A program made the translations under genes and the position numbers. The notes below the pieces were generated by a model. That model had not been told where the DNA came from. It did not search any database and worked only from the letters and a program-made list of their open reading frames with translations. From positions 62,001 to 126,000 of the forward strand of contig CANRFC010000002.1 of the NCBI GenBank assembly GCA_947629795.1: a stretch of DNA of 64,000 bases, given 5' to 3'. Of this stretch, positions 41,247 through 50,100 are shown piece after piece (the first letter of the stretch is position 1; every line of letters starts with the position of its first letter). Source of the stretch: an uncultured Oscillospiraceae bacterium (GTDB lineage Bacteria; Bacillota; Clostridia; Oscillospirales; Oscillospiraceae).

Positions 41247-42239
41247 TCACTGCTTCAGACCCAGCTCGTCGCAGACAGACACCAGAGACTCCTGCTGCGC
41301 CTTCATGATCCCGGCGCCGTCCTCATAGGGGGCGAAGCTCAGACCGAAGCCGGAGCTCTCCAGGATGGCCTTGGTGTCGGCGTCCTCGGCGGCGGCGGCG
41401 TACATGTCGTGGATCTGCTCTGCCAGCTCGTCGGGAGTGTCGGGAGAGCACAGGACATAGAAGTAGGTGCCGAACACGCAGTCGGTGTAGCCCAGCTCGG
41501 GGAAGGAGGGCACATCGGGCACCACGCTGTTGCGGCCGCCCTCGTCGGTGGCGGAGAAGCAGGCCAGGGCGTTGACCTTGCCGGCCTCGATGTACTGCTT
41601 GGCCTGGTTGGCGTTGACCAGAGCGCAATCCAGGGTGCCGCCCACCAGAGCGGTGAGCTTCTCGGTGTCAGGGCCGGCCTCCACGATCTTCAGCTCAATG
41701 CCCAGAGCCTTGGACATGATGCCGGTCATGATGTGGGAGGAACCGCCGGTCTCCACGCCGATCTTCAGCTCGCCGGCCTTGGCCGCCTCGATAAAGCCAT
41801 CCACATCGGTGATGCCCTTGTCAGCGGGGACCACCAGCACGTAGCCGCCCTTCTCGGTGGGCAGGCCGGCGGCAGCCACCTTGAAGCTGTCGGCGGGGCT
41901 CTGATCATAGAGGCCGGTGGCGTACTTGATGATCATGGTGGAGTGGAAGAAGAGGATCTTGCTGGCGTCGTTCTTGTTGGTGCGGATGGTCTCATAGGCC
42001 ACCACACCGCCGCCGTCGGTGTTGTTGACGATGGTCAGGTTGGTATCGTTGTTCTTGTTGATGTAGTCCACCAGGGTCCGGCCGGCCACATCGGTGCCGC
42101 CGCCGGCAGAGGCGGGAAGCTGGACCTCGATGCTCTTGGGGAGGGTGGTAGAACCTCCCTTGTCGCCGCTGCCGCCGCCGCAGGCGCACAGGGTGACAGC
42201 CAGAGAGGCTGCCAGGACAGTCGCAAGCAGTTTCTTCAT
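41247..42239 (-). CDS. tctC: Tripartite tricarboxylate transporter binding lipoprotein
   Basis: Extracytoplasmic substrate-binding protein of the TctC (Bug) family, 330 residues. The signal peptide ends in lipobox LCAC (Cys about 20), followed by a Gly/Ser linker. The family substrate-binding stretch PASAGGGTDVAGRTLVDYIN lies near 43-62, the loop where Bug proteins bind carboxylates. GGAAGT is upstream of the ATG. It is the first gene of the ~12-kb aldarate operon, directly behind the divergent promoter region. Confidence 0.93.
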   Translation of the reverse strand: MKKLLATVLAASLAVTLCACGGGSGDKGGSTTLPKSIEVQLPASAGGGTDVAGRTLVDYINKNNDTNLTIVNNTDGGGVVAYETIRTNKNDASKILFFHSTMIIKYATGLYDQSPADSFKVAAAGLPTEKGGYVLVVPADKGITDVDGFIEAAKAGELKIGVETGGSSHIMTGIMSKALGIELKIVEAGPDTEKLTALVGGTLDCALVNANQAKQYIEAGKVNALACFSATDEGGRNSVVPDVPSFPELGYTDCVFGTYFYVLCSPDTPDELAEQIHDMYAAAAEDADTKAILESSGFGLSFAPYEDGAGIMKAQQESLVSVCDELGLKQ

Positions 42240-42301
42240 TGAAATGACTTCCTTTCCGTTTTTTCATTGGCCGGTTTCCACACCGGCCCCCTTGCGAGCA
42301 T

Positions 42302-42330
42302 AGATTATCAAAACCCGGGGCGGAATTCAA
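42302..42330 (-). promoter_or_regulatory. Candidate promoter of the aldarate operon
   Basis: Minus-strand TTGAAT (42330-42325), 17-bp spacer, TAATCT (42307-42302), about 60 bases before tctC. It is of sigma-A type. Confidence 0.55.
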
Positions 42331-42563
42331 TCCACGAAACGCATGAAAACCATGCGTCATTTTCATGGAAAAGGTCATTCTTTCACTTTTTGCAATATTT
42401 TCCGTTTCACTGTCATTCATTTCTGTCATTTTTGAAATATTTCTTTTCAATTTACACCCGTTTTCCGGCCGCCCTGCCAAAAAATTTTTCCGCCGCCCCG
42501 AGTTCCTTTCACTTTCGGCGGAACTTTTTGAAAAAAGGATTTCAATTTTGCTTATTTTTGTGG

Positions 42564-42569
42564 TATGAT
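42564..42569 (+). promoter_or_regulatory. Candidate -10 of the PrpR-like regulator gene
   Basis: TATGAT preceded at 17 bp by TTCAAT, a weak -35. One GTCATT copy lies just downstream and one GAAATATTTC palindrome 34 bp downstream, a place that suits autoregulation. Confidence 0.4.
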
Positions 42570-42649
42570 ACCTTTAAAGTCATTTCATTCAGCAACTTAT
42601 CTGAAATATTTCTTCCTGCCGTCATTCTATCTAAATAGGAGGTCTTCCC

Positions 42650-44509
42650 ATGGCCCGTGTCGCCTTCCTCCTCCCCCGGGAGGATATGCTTCCCCAGATC
42701 CCCGCTCTGGCCCAAAAATACCATCTGGACGTGATCCTCGCCAGGGCCATTCAGACCGACGAGGCGGTGGAGGCCACCCGAAAGGCCATGGCCGACGGGG
42801 CCGACATCGTGGTGGCCCGGGGGCTCCAGGCCAACCTCATCAAGGCCAACACCTCGGTGCCCCTGGTGGCCATCCAGTTCACCGCCCAGGAGATTGGCCT
42901 GCTCATCCGCAAGGCGACCGAGCTGGTGTCCTCCCCCCATCCCAGGGTGGGGCTCATCGGCGCCCCCAGCATGTTCCAGGACGTGTCCCATCTCGGTGAG
43001 CTGCTGGGGGTGGAGCTGCGCTCCTACTTCGGCGGCGGCGACTTCGCCCGGGCGGCGGCCGAGGCCATCGACGAGGGGGCCGACGTGCTCATCGGCGGCG
43101 ACGTGGCCTGCCAATACGCCGCCCAGCGGGGCTTCCCCGCCGTGTTCATCTCCTCCAGCACCGAGTGCATCGAGAACGCCTGCCGCGCGGTGCAGCGGGT
43201 GGCCTACGCCCTGGACCTGGAAAAGCGCAACGCCGCCCAGCTCCAGATCATTCTGGATTACACCGTCAGCGGCCTCATCCTCCTGGACGGACAGGGCCTG
43301 GTGTGCCAGCTCAACCACTCTTCCGAGCAGCTTCTGAACGCCGCTGAGCCCAACTGGGTGGGCAAGCCGGTGTGGGAGCTCCTCCCCGCCCTCACCGCCG
43401 AGACCCTGGAGCCCGTCCTCCAGCGGGGCGAGGAGCTCACCGCCCTCCACCTCCGCCACGGGGAGAGCCGGTTCCTCACCACCATCTCCCCTGTGACCGC
43501 AGAGGATCGGCCCTCCGGAGCGGTCATCTCCCTCACCGACAGCCAGCAGTTCAAGACCTACGCCGACCGGCAGCGCAAGGAGCTCTACCACCAGGGCTTC
43601 ACCGCCCCCTTCACCTTCGACACCTTCATCGCCCGCTCCCCCAAGACCCAGGCCCTCCTGGAGCAGGCCCGGCACTGCGCCCGCTTCAACGCCCCCGTGG
43701 TCATCCAGGGGGAGTTCGGCACCGAGAAGGAGGAGCTGGCCCAGTGCATCCACAACGCCGGGGACAGCCCGGAGAACGCCTTTGTCCACTTCAACTGCAA
43801 CTGCATGGACCCCGACGCCGAGGAAAAGCTCTTCGGCCCCCAGGGCCTGGTGGAGCGTGCCCAGGGCATCCTCTTCCTGGACGAGGTCTCCCGCCTCTCC
43901 CCCGCCGGCCAGTACCGGCTCTACCGGCTCATCGCCGGGCGGCCCGACTCGGTCAGCGGCGCCCTGAACGCCTCTCCGACGCCCCTCCGGGTGCTGGCGG
44001 GGGACAGCCACGACCTGCTGGAGCTGGTCCGCGCCGGGGCGTTCCGGGAGGACCTCTACTACGCCCTGAGCGTCACCGTCCTCAACATCCCGCCCCTGCG
44101 GGAGCGGCAGGAGGACATCACCCCCTGGGCCGACTACTTCCTCCAGGCCTATCAGAAGCGCTACGGCCGGTACGTCCACCTGACCAAGACCGCCTGGCAG
44201 CGCATGTGGGACTACCCCTGGCCCGGGAACCTGGCCCAGCTTCGGGGGTTCTGCCAGCGCATCGTGGTGGGCTCCCCCCGCCGGGCGGTGGACGAGTTCT
44301 TCCTGGACAGTCTCCTGCGGGACGGGGGTCCTGCCAGGTCGACGGAGTCCTCCGGCCCCGCCTCGGCGGCCTACCAGGACCCCGCCGCCGCCCGCATCGC
44401 CGAGCTGCTCTCCACCTGCCACGGCAGCCGCAGCGCCGTGGCCCAGGCCCTGGGCATCAGCACCACCACCCTCTGGCGGCGGATGAAGAAATACGGCATC
44501 CAGGGGTAA
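42650..44509 (+). CDS. PrpR_N-PAS-AAA+-Fis regulator lacking the GAFTGA loop
   Basis: 619-residue regulator, probably of the divergent aldarate operon. Residues about 1-190 are a PrpR N-terminal sensor; 200-310 a PAS domain (LQIILDYTVSGLILLDGQG); 325-545 an AAA+ domain; 570-615 a Fis-type helix-turn-helix (RSAVAQALGISTTTLWRRM). Walker A is altered (GEFGTEKEEL for GETGTGKE) but keeps the Lys; Walker B ILFLDEV is present. The segment that should hold GAFTGA is missing: LFG (394-396) is followed by only ten residues before ILFLDE (about 407). Such proteins cannot contact sigma-54 in the normal way. No sigma-54 promoter is visible in the gap, consistent with direct repression or activation of sigma-A promoters. 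Confidence 0.85.
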   Translation: MARVAFLLPREDMLPQIPALAQKYHLDVILARAIQTDEAVEATRKAMADGADIVVARGLQANLIKANTSVPLVAIQFTAQEIGLLIRKATELVSSPHPRVGLIGAPSMFQDVSHLGELLGVELRSYFGGGDFARAAAEAIDEGADVLIGGDVACQYAAQRGFPAVFISSSTECIENACRAVQRVAYALDLEKRNAAQLQIILDYTVSGLILLDGQGLVCQLNHSSEQLLNAAEPNWVGKPVWELLPALTAETLEPVLQRGEELTALHLRHGESRFLTTISPVTAEDRPSGAVISLTDSQQFKTYADRQRKELYHQGFTAPFTFDTFIARSPKTQALLEQARHCARFNAPVVIQGEFGTEKEELAQCIHNAGDSPENAFVHFNCNCMDPDAEEKLFGPQGLVERAQGILFLDEVSRLSPAGQYRLYRLIAGRPDSVSGALNASPTPLRVLAGDSHDLLELVRAGAFREDLYYALSVTVLNIPPLRERQEDITPWADYFLQAYQKRYGRYVHLTKTAWQRMWDYPWPGNLAQLRGFCQRIVVGSPRRAVDEFFLDSLLRDGGPARSTESSGPASAAYQDPAAARIAELLSTCHGSRSAVAQALGISTTTLWRRMKKYGIQG

Positions 44510-44554
44510 AAATCAGCCCCCACCACGCCCGTTTTGGGGGGTAGAGGCCAAAAA

Positions 44555-44590
44555 GCAGGCGGTGCGGTCCCTGACCGCACCGCCATTTTC
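44555..44590. terminator. Bidirectional terminator between the regulator and MATE genes
   Basis: GGCGGTGCGGTC/GACCGCACCGCC perfect 12-bp stem (44558-44569 with 44573-44584) with AAAAA before and ATTTTCT after. Confidence 0.88.
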
Positions 44591-44605
44591 TCAGAAAAAA
44601 GCCGC

Positions 44606-46024
44606 TTACGCCCTGTCCAATCCGCTCAGGGCGAGCCACTTTCCGCTCCTCCACCGCAGAGCGCAGGCGATGCCCCGGCACACCAGGTCCACCGCCATGG
44701 CCAGCCACACCCCCTGGAGCCCCCAGTGGAAGCCCAGGATGAGCAGGCAGGCCAGGGGCACCCGGACGCACCACATGCACACCAGGCCCACCATCATGGG
44801 GAAGCGCACGTCGTTGGCCCCCCGCAGGGCGTTGGTGAGGATGATGGACGCCGCGAAGAAGGGCTCGGAGAAGGCCACGGTGCGCAGGGCCAGGGCGGTC
44901 TCGGCGACCACCTGGGCGTCGGTGTTGAAAAGCCCCGCCAGAGGGGAGGCAAAGCAGAACAGGGCCGCGCCGGTGAACAGGCACAGCAGGGCCCCCAGGA
45001 CCCCGGTGAGGGTGCCGTAGGCCTTGGCGTCCTCCTTGTTGTGGGCCCCCACCGACTGGCCCACCAGGGCCACGGCGGCGTAGCCGATGCCGTAGGCCGG
45101 CAGGTAGCACAGGCCCTCGGCGGTGGTGGCGATCTGGTTGGCGGCCATGGCGGCGGTGGTGAGGGCGTGGCCCACCAGGGCGGTGGTGGCCACCTGGCCC
45201 AGGTTCACCATGGCCCGCTCCAGGGCGGAGGGAAGGCCCAGATAGGCCGCCCGGCGGATGATGTTCCCGTCGGGCCGCACCCCGCCCCGGAGGGTGGTGG
45301 CGTACTCCCCCTGCCGCAGGGCGGCCACGCCGATGCAGACCGAGGCCAGCACGATGGAGATGGCGGTGGCCACTGCCGCCCCCTCCACTCCCCAGCCCGC
45401 GCCGGGGATGGTGACGCCGTCAAAGCTCCGGAGGAACGCGGCCTTGGGATGCCAGGTCCGGGTGGGGTAGATGAGGAAAAAGTTCAGGATGGCGTTGGCC
45501 ACGTTGGCGGCGGTGTTGAAGATGAGCGGGGTCTTGGTGTTGCCCATGCACCGCAGCACCGCACAGAAAACGTAGAGGATGGCGTCAAAGGGGAGCACGG
45601 CGCAGTAGATGCGCAGATAGTTCACCGCGTGGGGAAGCACCTCGGGCTTGGCCCCCAGCCACCGGGGAAGGGCGCCGCTGATGCCCTCGTAGAGGGCGCA
45701 GGCCAGCAGCCCGCACACGAAAGCGGCCAGGAAGGCCTGGCGCACCACGGTCCGGACCTTCTCCGTATCCTTGGCCCCCACGGCGTTGGAGACCTGGACC
45801 GAGTAGCCCACCCCCACCCCCTGGAGCAGGCCGTGGACCAGCCAGAGGGGCGGATTGTTCACCGATACGGCGGCCGAGCCCACCGCTCCCAGGGCCCCCA
45901 CCATGGCGGTGTCCACATAGCTCACCATGGTGCCCAGGATCTGCTCGATGATGGCGGGCCAGGACAGCTTCCACAGCCGCCGCAGCCGGTCTTTTTGTCC
46001 TGTGACAGAAAGCGATGTACCCAT
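44606..46024 (-). CDS. MATE-family multidrug/metabolite efflux transporter
   Basis: Na+ or H+ coupled exporter, about 472 residues with twelve predicted transmembrane helices in two MatE repeats (first: LWKLSWPAIIEQILGTMVSYVDTAMVG; second starts about 245). Family length is usual. The start is uncertain: ATG 46024 (with GGAG eleven bases upstream) and 46033 (GGAG two bases away) are both possible; I chose 46024. Substrate unknown. The gene is probably transcribed alone. Confidence 0.88.
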   Translation of the reverse strand: MGTSLSVTGQKDRLRRLWKLSWPAIIEQILGTMVSYVDTAMVGALGAVGSAAVSVNNPPLWLVHGLLQGVGVGYSVQVSNAVGAKDTEKVRTVVRQAFLAAFVCGLLACALYEGISGALPRWLGAKPEVLPHAVNYLRIYCAVLPFDAILYVFCAVLRCMGNTKTPLIFNTAANVANAILNFFLIYPTRTWHPKAAFLRSFDGVTIPGAGWGVEGAAVATAISIVLASVCIGVAALRQGEYATTLRGGVRPDGNIIRRAAYLGLPSALERAMVNLGQVATTALVGHALTTAAMAANQIATTAEGLCYLPAYGIGYAAVALVGQSVGAHNKEDAKAYGTLTGVLGALLCLFTGAALFCFASPLAGLFNTDAQVVAETALALRTVAFSEPFFAASIILTNALRGANDVRFPMMVGLVCMWCVRVPLACLLILGFHWGLQGVWLAMAVDLVCRGIACALRWRSGKWLALSGLDRA

Positions 46025-46091
46025 ACCATCCATTCTCCAAATCTCTCTCGTTACCGGGCGCATCATGATGAGCATGGGCAAACCCCGGAAG

Positions 46092-46195
46092 CGAAATGAA
46101 GTTCTTTTTGGTTACTTTTGCCTAAAGGCACGTACTCCACTAAGATTTTGCTTCGCAAAATCAAGTGTCGTTACAGTCTTTCAAGAAAAAGTAAC
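46092..46195 (-). repeat. Dispersed ~105-bp repeat, copy 1
   Basis: About 87 percent alike to 52853-52958 by eye. It carries GTTACTTT...AAAGTAAC inverted ends and an inner GATTTTGC-TTC-GCAAAATC hairpin. One end lies inside the 3' end of the PflX-like gene and supplies its last residues (VTFS) and stop codon. Confidence 0.85.
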
Positions 46196-47065
46196 GCCGG
46201 TCAGATCGAAATCCGGAACATACTCCCCGTCGGCGGAGTCCGGGTCCTGGACAAAGCCGGGCAGGTCCAGGGCGGCCATGTACTCCTGGGCGGCGCGGAT
46301 CTCGCTCCTGCGCAGCCGGCGGTGGATCTCCGGGAACTCCGCCGCGCGGCCCAGGGGGATATACTGGCTCATGAGGGAAAAATACACGCTCCCCCGGGGG
46401 AAGGTCCCGGCCACCCAGTCCATCACCGCCTTGGCCTCGGGCAGGCCCCCGGGCAGAAGGAGGTGCCGGATGAGCACCCCCTGGCGCAGAAGGCCGTCGC
46501 CGTCAAAGACACAGGGGCCCGCCTGGCGGAACATCTCCCGGATGGCGGCCGTGGCGATCTCGGGATAGTCCGGGGCGGCGGAGTACCGCGCCGCCCGGTC
46601 CCGGTCCAGATACTTCAGGTCAGGGAGGTAGACCTGCACCTTCCCCTCCAGCCTTTGCAGGGTCTCCAGACGCTCGTACCCCCCGGTGTTCCACACCACC
46701 GGCACCTCCAGGGGCTCCCGGAGGGCCTCCAGGATGGCGTGGGTGAAGTGGGTGGGGGTCACCAGGTCGATGTTGTGGGCCCCCCGGGCAATGAGCTCCA
46801 GGAAGATCTCCCGCAGCCGCTCTGTGGTCACCGGCCTGCCGAAGCCGGCCTGGCTGATGGCGGAGTTCTGGCAGAACACGCACCGCAGGTCGCACCCGGA
46901 GAAGAACACGGTGCCCGCCCCTCTTGTCCCGGACAGGCAGGGCTCCTCCCAGAAGTGGAGGGCCGCCCGGGCCAGCACCGGCTCCAGGGGCATGGCGCAC
47001 ACCCCGCCGGGGACGCCCTCCTCCCGCCGGGCATGGCACAGCCGGGGACACTGGTCACAGAGCAT
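46181..47065 (-). CDS. PflX-like radical SAM protein
   Basis: Radical SAM enzyme of the PflA/PflX group, 294 residues, probably an activase of unknown target. Three N-terminal cysteines (MLCDQCPRLC) precede the cluster motif FFSGCDLRCVFCQN near 55-68. Later parts (DLVTPTHFTHAIL, VYLPDLKYLDRD) are typical of COG1313. ATG 47065 has GGGAGG about 9 bases upstream. The final codons VTFS and stop come from the repeat at 46092-46195, so the C-terminus may have been altered by the repeat insertion. No pyruvate-formate lyase gene is near. Confidence 0.85.
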   Translation of the reverse strand: MLCDQCPRLCHARREEGVPGGVCAMPLEPVLARAALHFWEEPCLSGTRGAGTVFFSGCDLRCVFCQNSAISQAGFGRPVTTERLREIFLELIARGAHNIDLVTPTHFTHAILEALREPLEVPVVWNTGGYERLETLQRLEGKVQVYLPDLKYLDRDRAARYSAAPDYPEIATAAIREMFRQAGPCVFDGDGLLRQGVLIRHLLLPGGLPEAKAVMDWVAGTFPRGSVYFSLMSQYIPLGRAAEFPEIHRRLRRSEIRAAQEYMAALDLPGFVQDPDSADGEYVPDFDLTGVTFS

Positions 47066-47083
47066 GTCCACTTCCTCCCTTGC

Positions 47084-47117
47084 ATGGAAAAGAGCGCCGC
47101 GAGTGCGGCGCTCTTTT
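47084..47117. terminator. Terminator after the HPr gene
   Basis: AAAAGAGCGCCGC/GCGGCGCTCTTTT perfect 13-bp stem, loop GAGT, with T runs on both sides. It ends the HPr transcript 20 bases after its stop; the PflX-like gene begins 19 bases further on. Confidence 0.9.
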
Positions 47118-47136
47118 TTCACGTTGCGATCGAAGC

Positions 47137-47394
47137 TCAGTCGCCGAAATTGCCGGAGATCAGCTCGGCCAGGGCCTCAACGGCCTCCTTCTCATCGGCG
47201 CCGTCGGCGATCAGGTTGATGGTAGTTCCCTTGACGATGCCCAGGGAGAGGACACCCAGCAGGCTCTTGGCGTTCACCCGGCGCTCGTCCTTCTCCACCC
47301 AGATAGAGCTCTTGAACTCGTTGGCCTTCTGAATGAAAAACGTGGCGGGACGGGCATGGAGCCCCACCTGGTTGTTCACGGTGGCTTCTTTCAT
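47137..47394 (-). CDS. ptsH: Phosphocarrier protein HPr
   Basis: Small phosphotransfer protein of the PTS and carbon catabolite control, 85 residues. Both regulatory sites are present: the His in QVGLHARPA (about residue 14) and the Ser in NAKSLLGVLSLGI (about 44). It therefore is HPr rather than Crh. It stands alone with a -35/-10 promoter upstream and no ptsI beside it, as in many clostridia. ATG 47394 gives the standard length. Confidence 0.92.
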   Translation of the reverse strand: MKEATVNNQVGLHARPATFFIQKANEFKSSIWVEKDERRVNAKSLLGVLSLGIVKGTTINLIADGADEKEAVEALAELISGNFGD

Positions 47395-47440
47395 GTACAC
47401 AGTCGTTTCCCCCCAACATTCTTTGCTGTGGTGTGAGCAT

Positions 47441-47469
47441 AGTTTATCAAATTTCAACGAAACAGTCAA
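47441..47469 (-). promoter_or_regulatory. Promoter of the HPr gene
   Basis: Minus-strand TTGACT (47469-47464), 17-bp spacer, TAAACT (47446-47441), 47 bases before the start codon. Confidence 0.75.
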
Positions 47470-47535
47470 CGGTATTTTACACAATTTCGCATGATAGAAA
47501 CCTGCCGGAGTTCGGCAACAACACATCTCATTTCC

Positions 47536-47712
47536 GCTCGGCCACCGTCACGCCGTCCTCCCCGGCGCATCGCATTTCTGCGGAAATGCGCTCGCTACGT
47601 GAGAGATGCGCCTTCCGGGGGGACCAGTCCCCCCGGAGGCCCCCCTGCTCTCCGAGGGGGACGGGAGTTTTTGTGCATCCTACTTCAGCTCGGCCACCGT
47701 CACGCCGTCCTC
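47536..47712. repeat. 25-bp duplication of the mutS2 3' end flanking a hairpin-rich insert
   Basis: The same 25 bases occur at 47688-47712 (inside mutS2, last codons) and at 47536-47560. The ~127 bp between hold two palindromic structures: GGCGCATC...GATGCGCC enclosing GCATTTC...GAAATGC, and CCGGGGGG/CCCCCCGG. No coding frame is seen. It looks like a small insertion with a long target duplication or a local copying event. Confidence 0.65.
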
Positions 47713-50055
47713 GCCCTCGCCAAAGCGGCCGGGGCGGAAGGCGCGGACGTAGGGGCTGCGCTTCAGGTGCTCCCGCACCCGCTGCCGCACCACGCCGGTG
47801 CCCTTGCCGTGGATGATGCGCACCTCCTGGAGCTTGCCCATGACGGCCTGGTCCAGGAACCGGTCCAGCTCCACGATGGCCTCGTCTCCCGTCATGCCCC
47901 GCAGGTCCACCTCGGGGGAGGCCCCCATGGTCCGGAGCTGATGGGTGGCCCGCTCCACCACCTTTTTGGCGGACTTCTGCCCCACGTCGGCCTGGACCAC
48001 CCGGACCTCGGCCTGCCCGGCGGTGAGCTTCAGGATGCCGGCCTGGAGCTGGAGGGTGCCGTCCTTCTTCACGTCCAGCACGGTGGCGTGGGTCCCCGGC
48101 ATCTTCACCAGCTCCACCGTGTCCCCCTTCACGGCGGGACGGGTGGGAGGCGGCGCCTGGCGCACCGGGGCGGCTCCCAGCTTGTCCTCGGCCTCGTTGA
48201 GCCCCCGGAGCATGCTGGACCGGGCGGCGTTGATGCGCTGGGCGTCCTGCTCGGCCTTGGACTTCTTCCGCATCTCGTCCAGCTCGTAGAAGGTCCGCTC
48301 GGCGGCCTCCCTGGCCCCGGCCAAAATGGCCCGGGCCTCGGCGTCGGCCTTCTCCACCGCCTTGGCGCGGGCCTTGTCCAGGGTGTCCCGATACTCCTGG
48401 GCCTGCCGGCGCAGCTCCTCGGTCTCCCGCCGGGCGATGCGGGCGGCCTCCTTCTCCTTTTCCATCTCCTGGCGCTGGCGGTCCAGCTGGCCCAGCACGT
48501 CCTCAAAGCGGACGTTCTCGGCGCTGACCCGGTTGGCGGCGGCGTCGATGACGTGCTCGGCCAGCCCCAGCCGCCGGGAGATGGCGAAGGCGTTGGATTT
48601 GCCGGGGATGCCGATGAGCAGCTTGTAGGTGGGGGCCAGGGTCTCCACGTCAAACTCGCAGGAGGCGTTCTCCACCCCCCGGGTGGTCATGGCGTAGACC
48701 TTCAGCTCGGCGTAGTGGGTGGTGGCCGCCACCAGAGCCCCCAGGGACCGGGTCTCCTCGATGACCGCCGCCGCCAGGGCGGCGCCCTCCACCGGGTCGG
48801 TGCCCGCTCCCAGCTCGTCGTAGAGCACCAGGGAGTCGTCGTCGGCCTCCGAGAGGATGCCCACGATGTTGGTCATGTGGGAGGAGAAGGTGGACAGGTT
48901 CTGGGCGATGGACTGCTCGTCGCCGATGTCGGAGAGCACCCGCTTGAACACCCGCATCCGGCTCTGGTCGGAGGCGGGGATGTGCAGCCCGCACTGGGCC
49001 ATGAGCACCAGCAGGCCCAGGGTCTTGAGGGTCACGGTCTTGCCGCCGGTGTTGGGGCCGGTGATGACCAGGGTGTCGAAGTCCTCCCCCAGCCGCAGGT
49101 CGTTGGGCACCGCCGTGTCCCGGTCCAGCAACGGGTGCCGCGCCCGCTCGAAGGACACCCCCCGCTCCACGATCCTGGGGGGCATCCCCCGCAGGTGCAG
49201 GGAGAGGGACGCCTTGGCGAAGATCACATCCAGCATGACCAGGAAGTCGTAGTCCTCCCGGATATCCTCCTTGTGCCCAGCGCACTCGGCGGAGAGCTCG
49301 GCCAGGATGCGCTCGATCTCCTTCTTCTCCTTCCCCTCCAGCTCCCGCAGCTCGTTGTTGGCCTTCACCACCCCCATGGGCTCGATGAAGAAGGTCCCCC
49401 CGGAGGCCGACAGGTCGTGGACCAGGCCGGGCACGTCGTTCTTGTTCTCCGACTTCACCGGCACCACGAACCGCCCGTTGCGCTGGGTGATGATGGGCTC
49501 CTGGAGATATCTGGACTGGTTGGAGGAAATGAGCTTCTGCAGAATGTCCCGGACCTTGGCCGCCGTGGCCCGCTTGTGCCGGCGGATGTCGGCCAGTTCC
49601 GGGCTGGCGGCGTCGGCGATCTCCTCCTCCGAGAGGATGGAGCCCGAAATGCGGTCCTCCAGATAGCGGTTGGGGGTCAGGCCCTTGAAGAGAGGGTCCA
49701 GCACGGTCTTCTGCCCGCTGCCGGCGGCGTACTCCACGCACCCCCGGGCCGCCCGGAGCACCCCGGCGATATCCAGCAGCTCCCGGGTGTTCAGCGCGCC
49801 CCCCATGTCAGCCCGCTGAAGGGAGGCCGCCACCGGCCGCACCTCACCGAAGTAGGGGGAGCCGTGGACCGAGATGAGCTCCACCGCGGCGGAGGTCTCG
49901 TCCAGGGCCCGCTTCACGTCGTCGGCGTCGGTAAAGGGCCGCAGGGCGGCGCAGCGCTCCTTGCCCTCCTCGGTCACCGCCTGCCGGGCCAGGAGCTCCA
50001 GCACTCTGGGCAGCTCCAGGGTCTCCATGGATTTTTCAAACAGTTCGTCTTTCAT
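47680..50055 (-). CDS. mutS2: Endonuclease/ATPase MutS2
   Basis: MutS-family protein with a C-terminal Smr nuclease domain, 791 residues, linked to recombination suppression or rescue of collided ribosomes. Walker A (ITGPNTGGKTVTLK) lies near 333-346, Walker B (LVLYDELGAGTDP) near 410. A coiled coil runs about 520-620, a KOW-like domain (VKGDTVELVKMPGTHATV) follows, and Smr (VDLRGMTGDEA; IIHGKGTGVVRQRV) ends it. ATG 50055 has GAGG 8 bases upstream; a longer frame upstream runs into repeat element A and was rejected. Element A occupies its upstream region. Confidence 0.94.
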   Translation of the reverse strand: MKDELFEKSMETLELPRVLELLARQAVTEEGKERCAALRPFTDADDVKRALDETSAAVELISVHGSPYFGEVRPVAASLQRADMGGALNTRELLDIAGVLRAARGCVEYAAGSGQKTVLDPLFKGLTPNRYLEDRISGSILSEEEIADAASPELADIRRHKRATAAKVRDILQKLISSNQSRYLQEPIITQRNGRFVVPVKSENKNDVPGLVHDLSASGGTFFIEPMGVVKANNELRELEGKEKKEIERILAELSAECAGHKEDIREDYDFLVMLDVIFAKASLSLHLRGMPPRIVERGVSFERARHPLLDRDTAVPNDLRLGEDFDTLVITGPNTGGKTVTLKTLGLLVLMAQCGLHIPASDQSRMRVFKRVLSDIGDEQSIAQNLSTFSSHMTNIVGILSEADDDSLVLYDELGAGTDPVEGAALAAAVIEETRSLGALVAATTHYAELKVYAMTTRGVENASCEFDVETLAPTYKLLIGIPGKSNAFAISRRLGLAEHVIDAAANRVSAENVRFEDVLGQLDRQRQEMEKEKEAARIARRETEELRRQAQEYRDTLDKARAKAVEKADAEARAILAGAREAAERTFYELDEMRKKSKAEQDAQRINAARSSMLRGLNEAEDKLGAAPVRQAPPPTRPAVKGDTVELVKMPGTHATVLDVKKDGTLQLQAGILKLTAGQAEVRVVQADVGQKSAKKVVERATHQLRTMGASPEVDLRGMTGDEAIVELDRFLDQAVMGKLQEVRIIHGKGTGVVRQRVREHLKRSPYVRAFRPGRFGEGEDGVTVAELK

Positions 50056-50100
50056 AGATGATACCTCGCGTTTGATGTGCATATTGGTGCACAGACGGGA

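Larger units (their letters stand above)
42240..42649. promoter_or_regulatory. Divergent control region of the aldarate operon and its regulator
   Basis: A 410-bp AT-rich gap. Six plus-strand copies of GTCATT occur (42356, 42374, 42412, 42425, 42579, 42621), with palindrome GAAATATTTC twice (42434-42443, 42603-42612). No -24/-12 sigma-54 promoter (TGGCAC-N5-TTGC) was seen. These repeats are the best candidates for binding sites of the PrpR-like protein. Confidence 0.65.

Noticed and set aside
42650-44509. Classical sigma-54 enhancer-binding activator
   Set aside because: GAFTGA is missing and no -24/-12 promoter is visible in the divergent gap.
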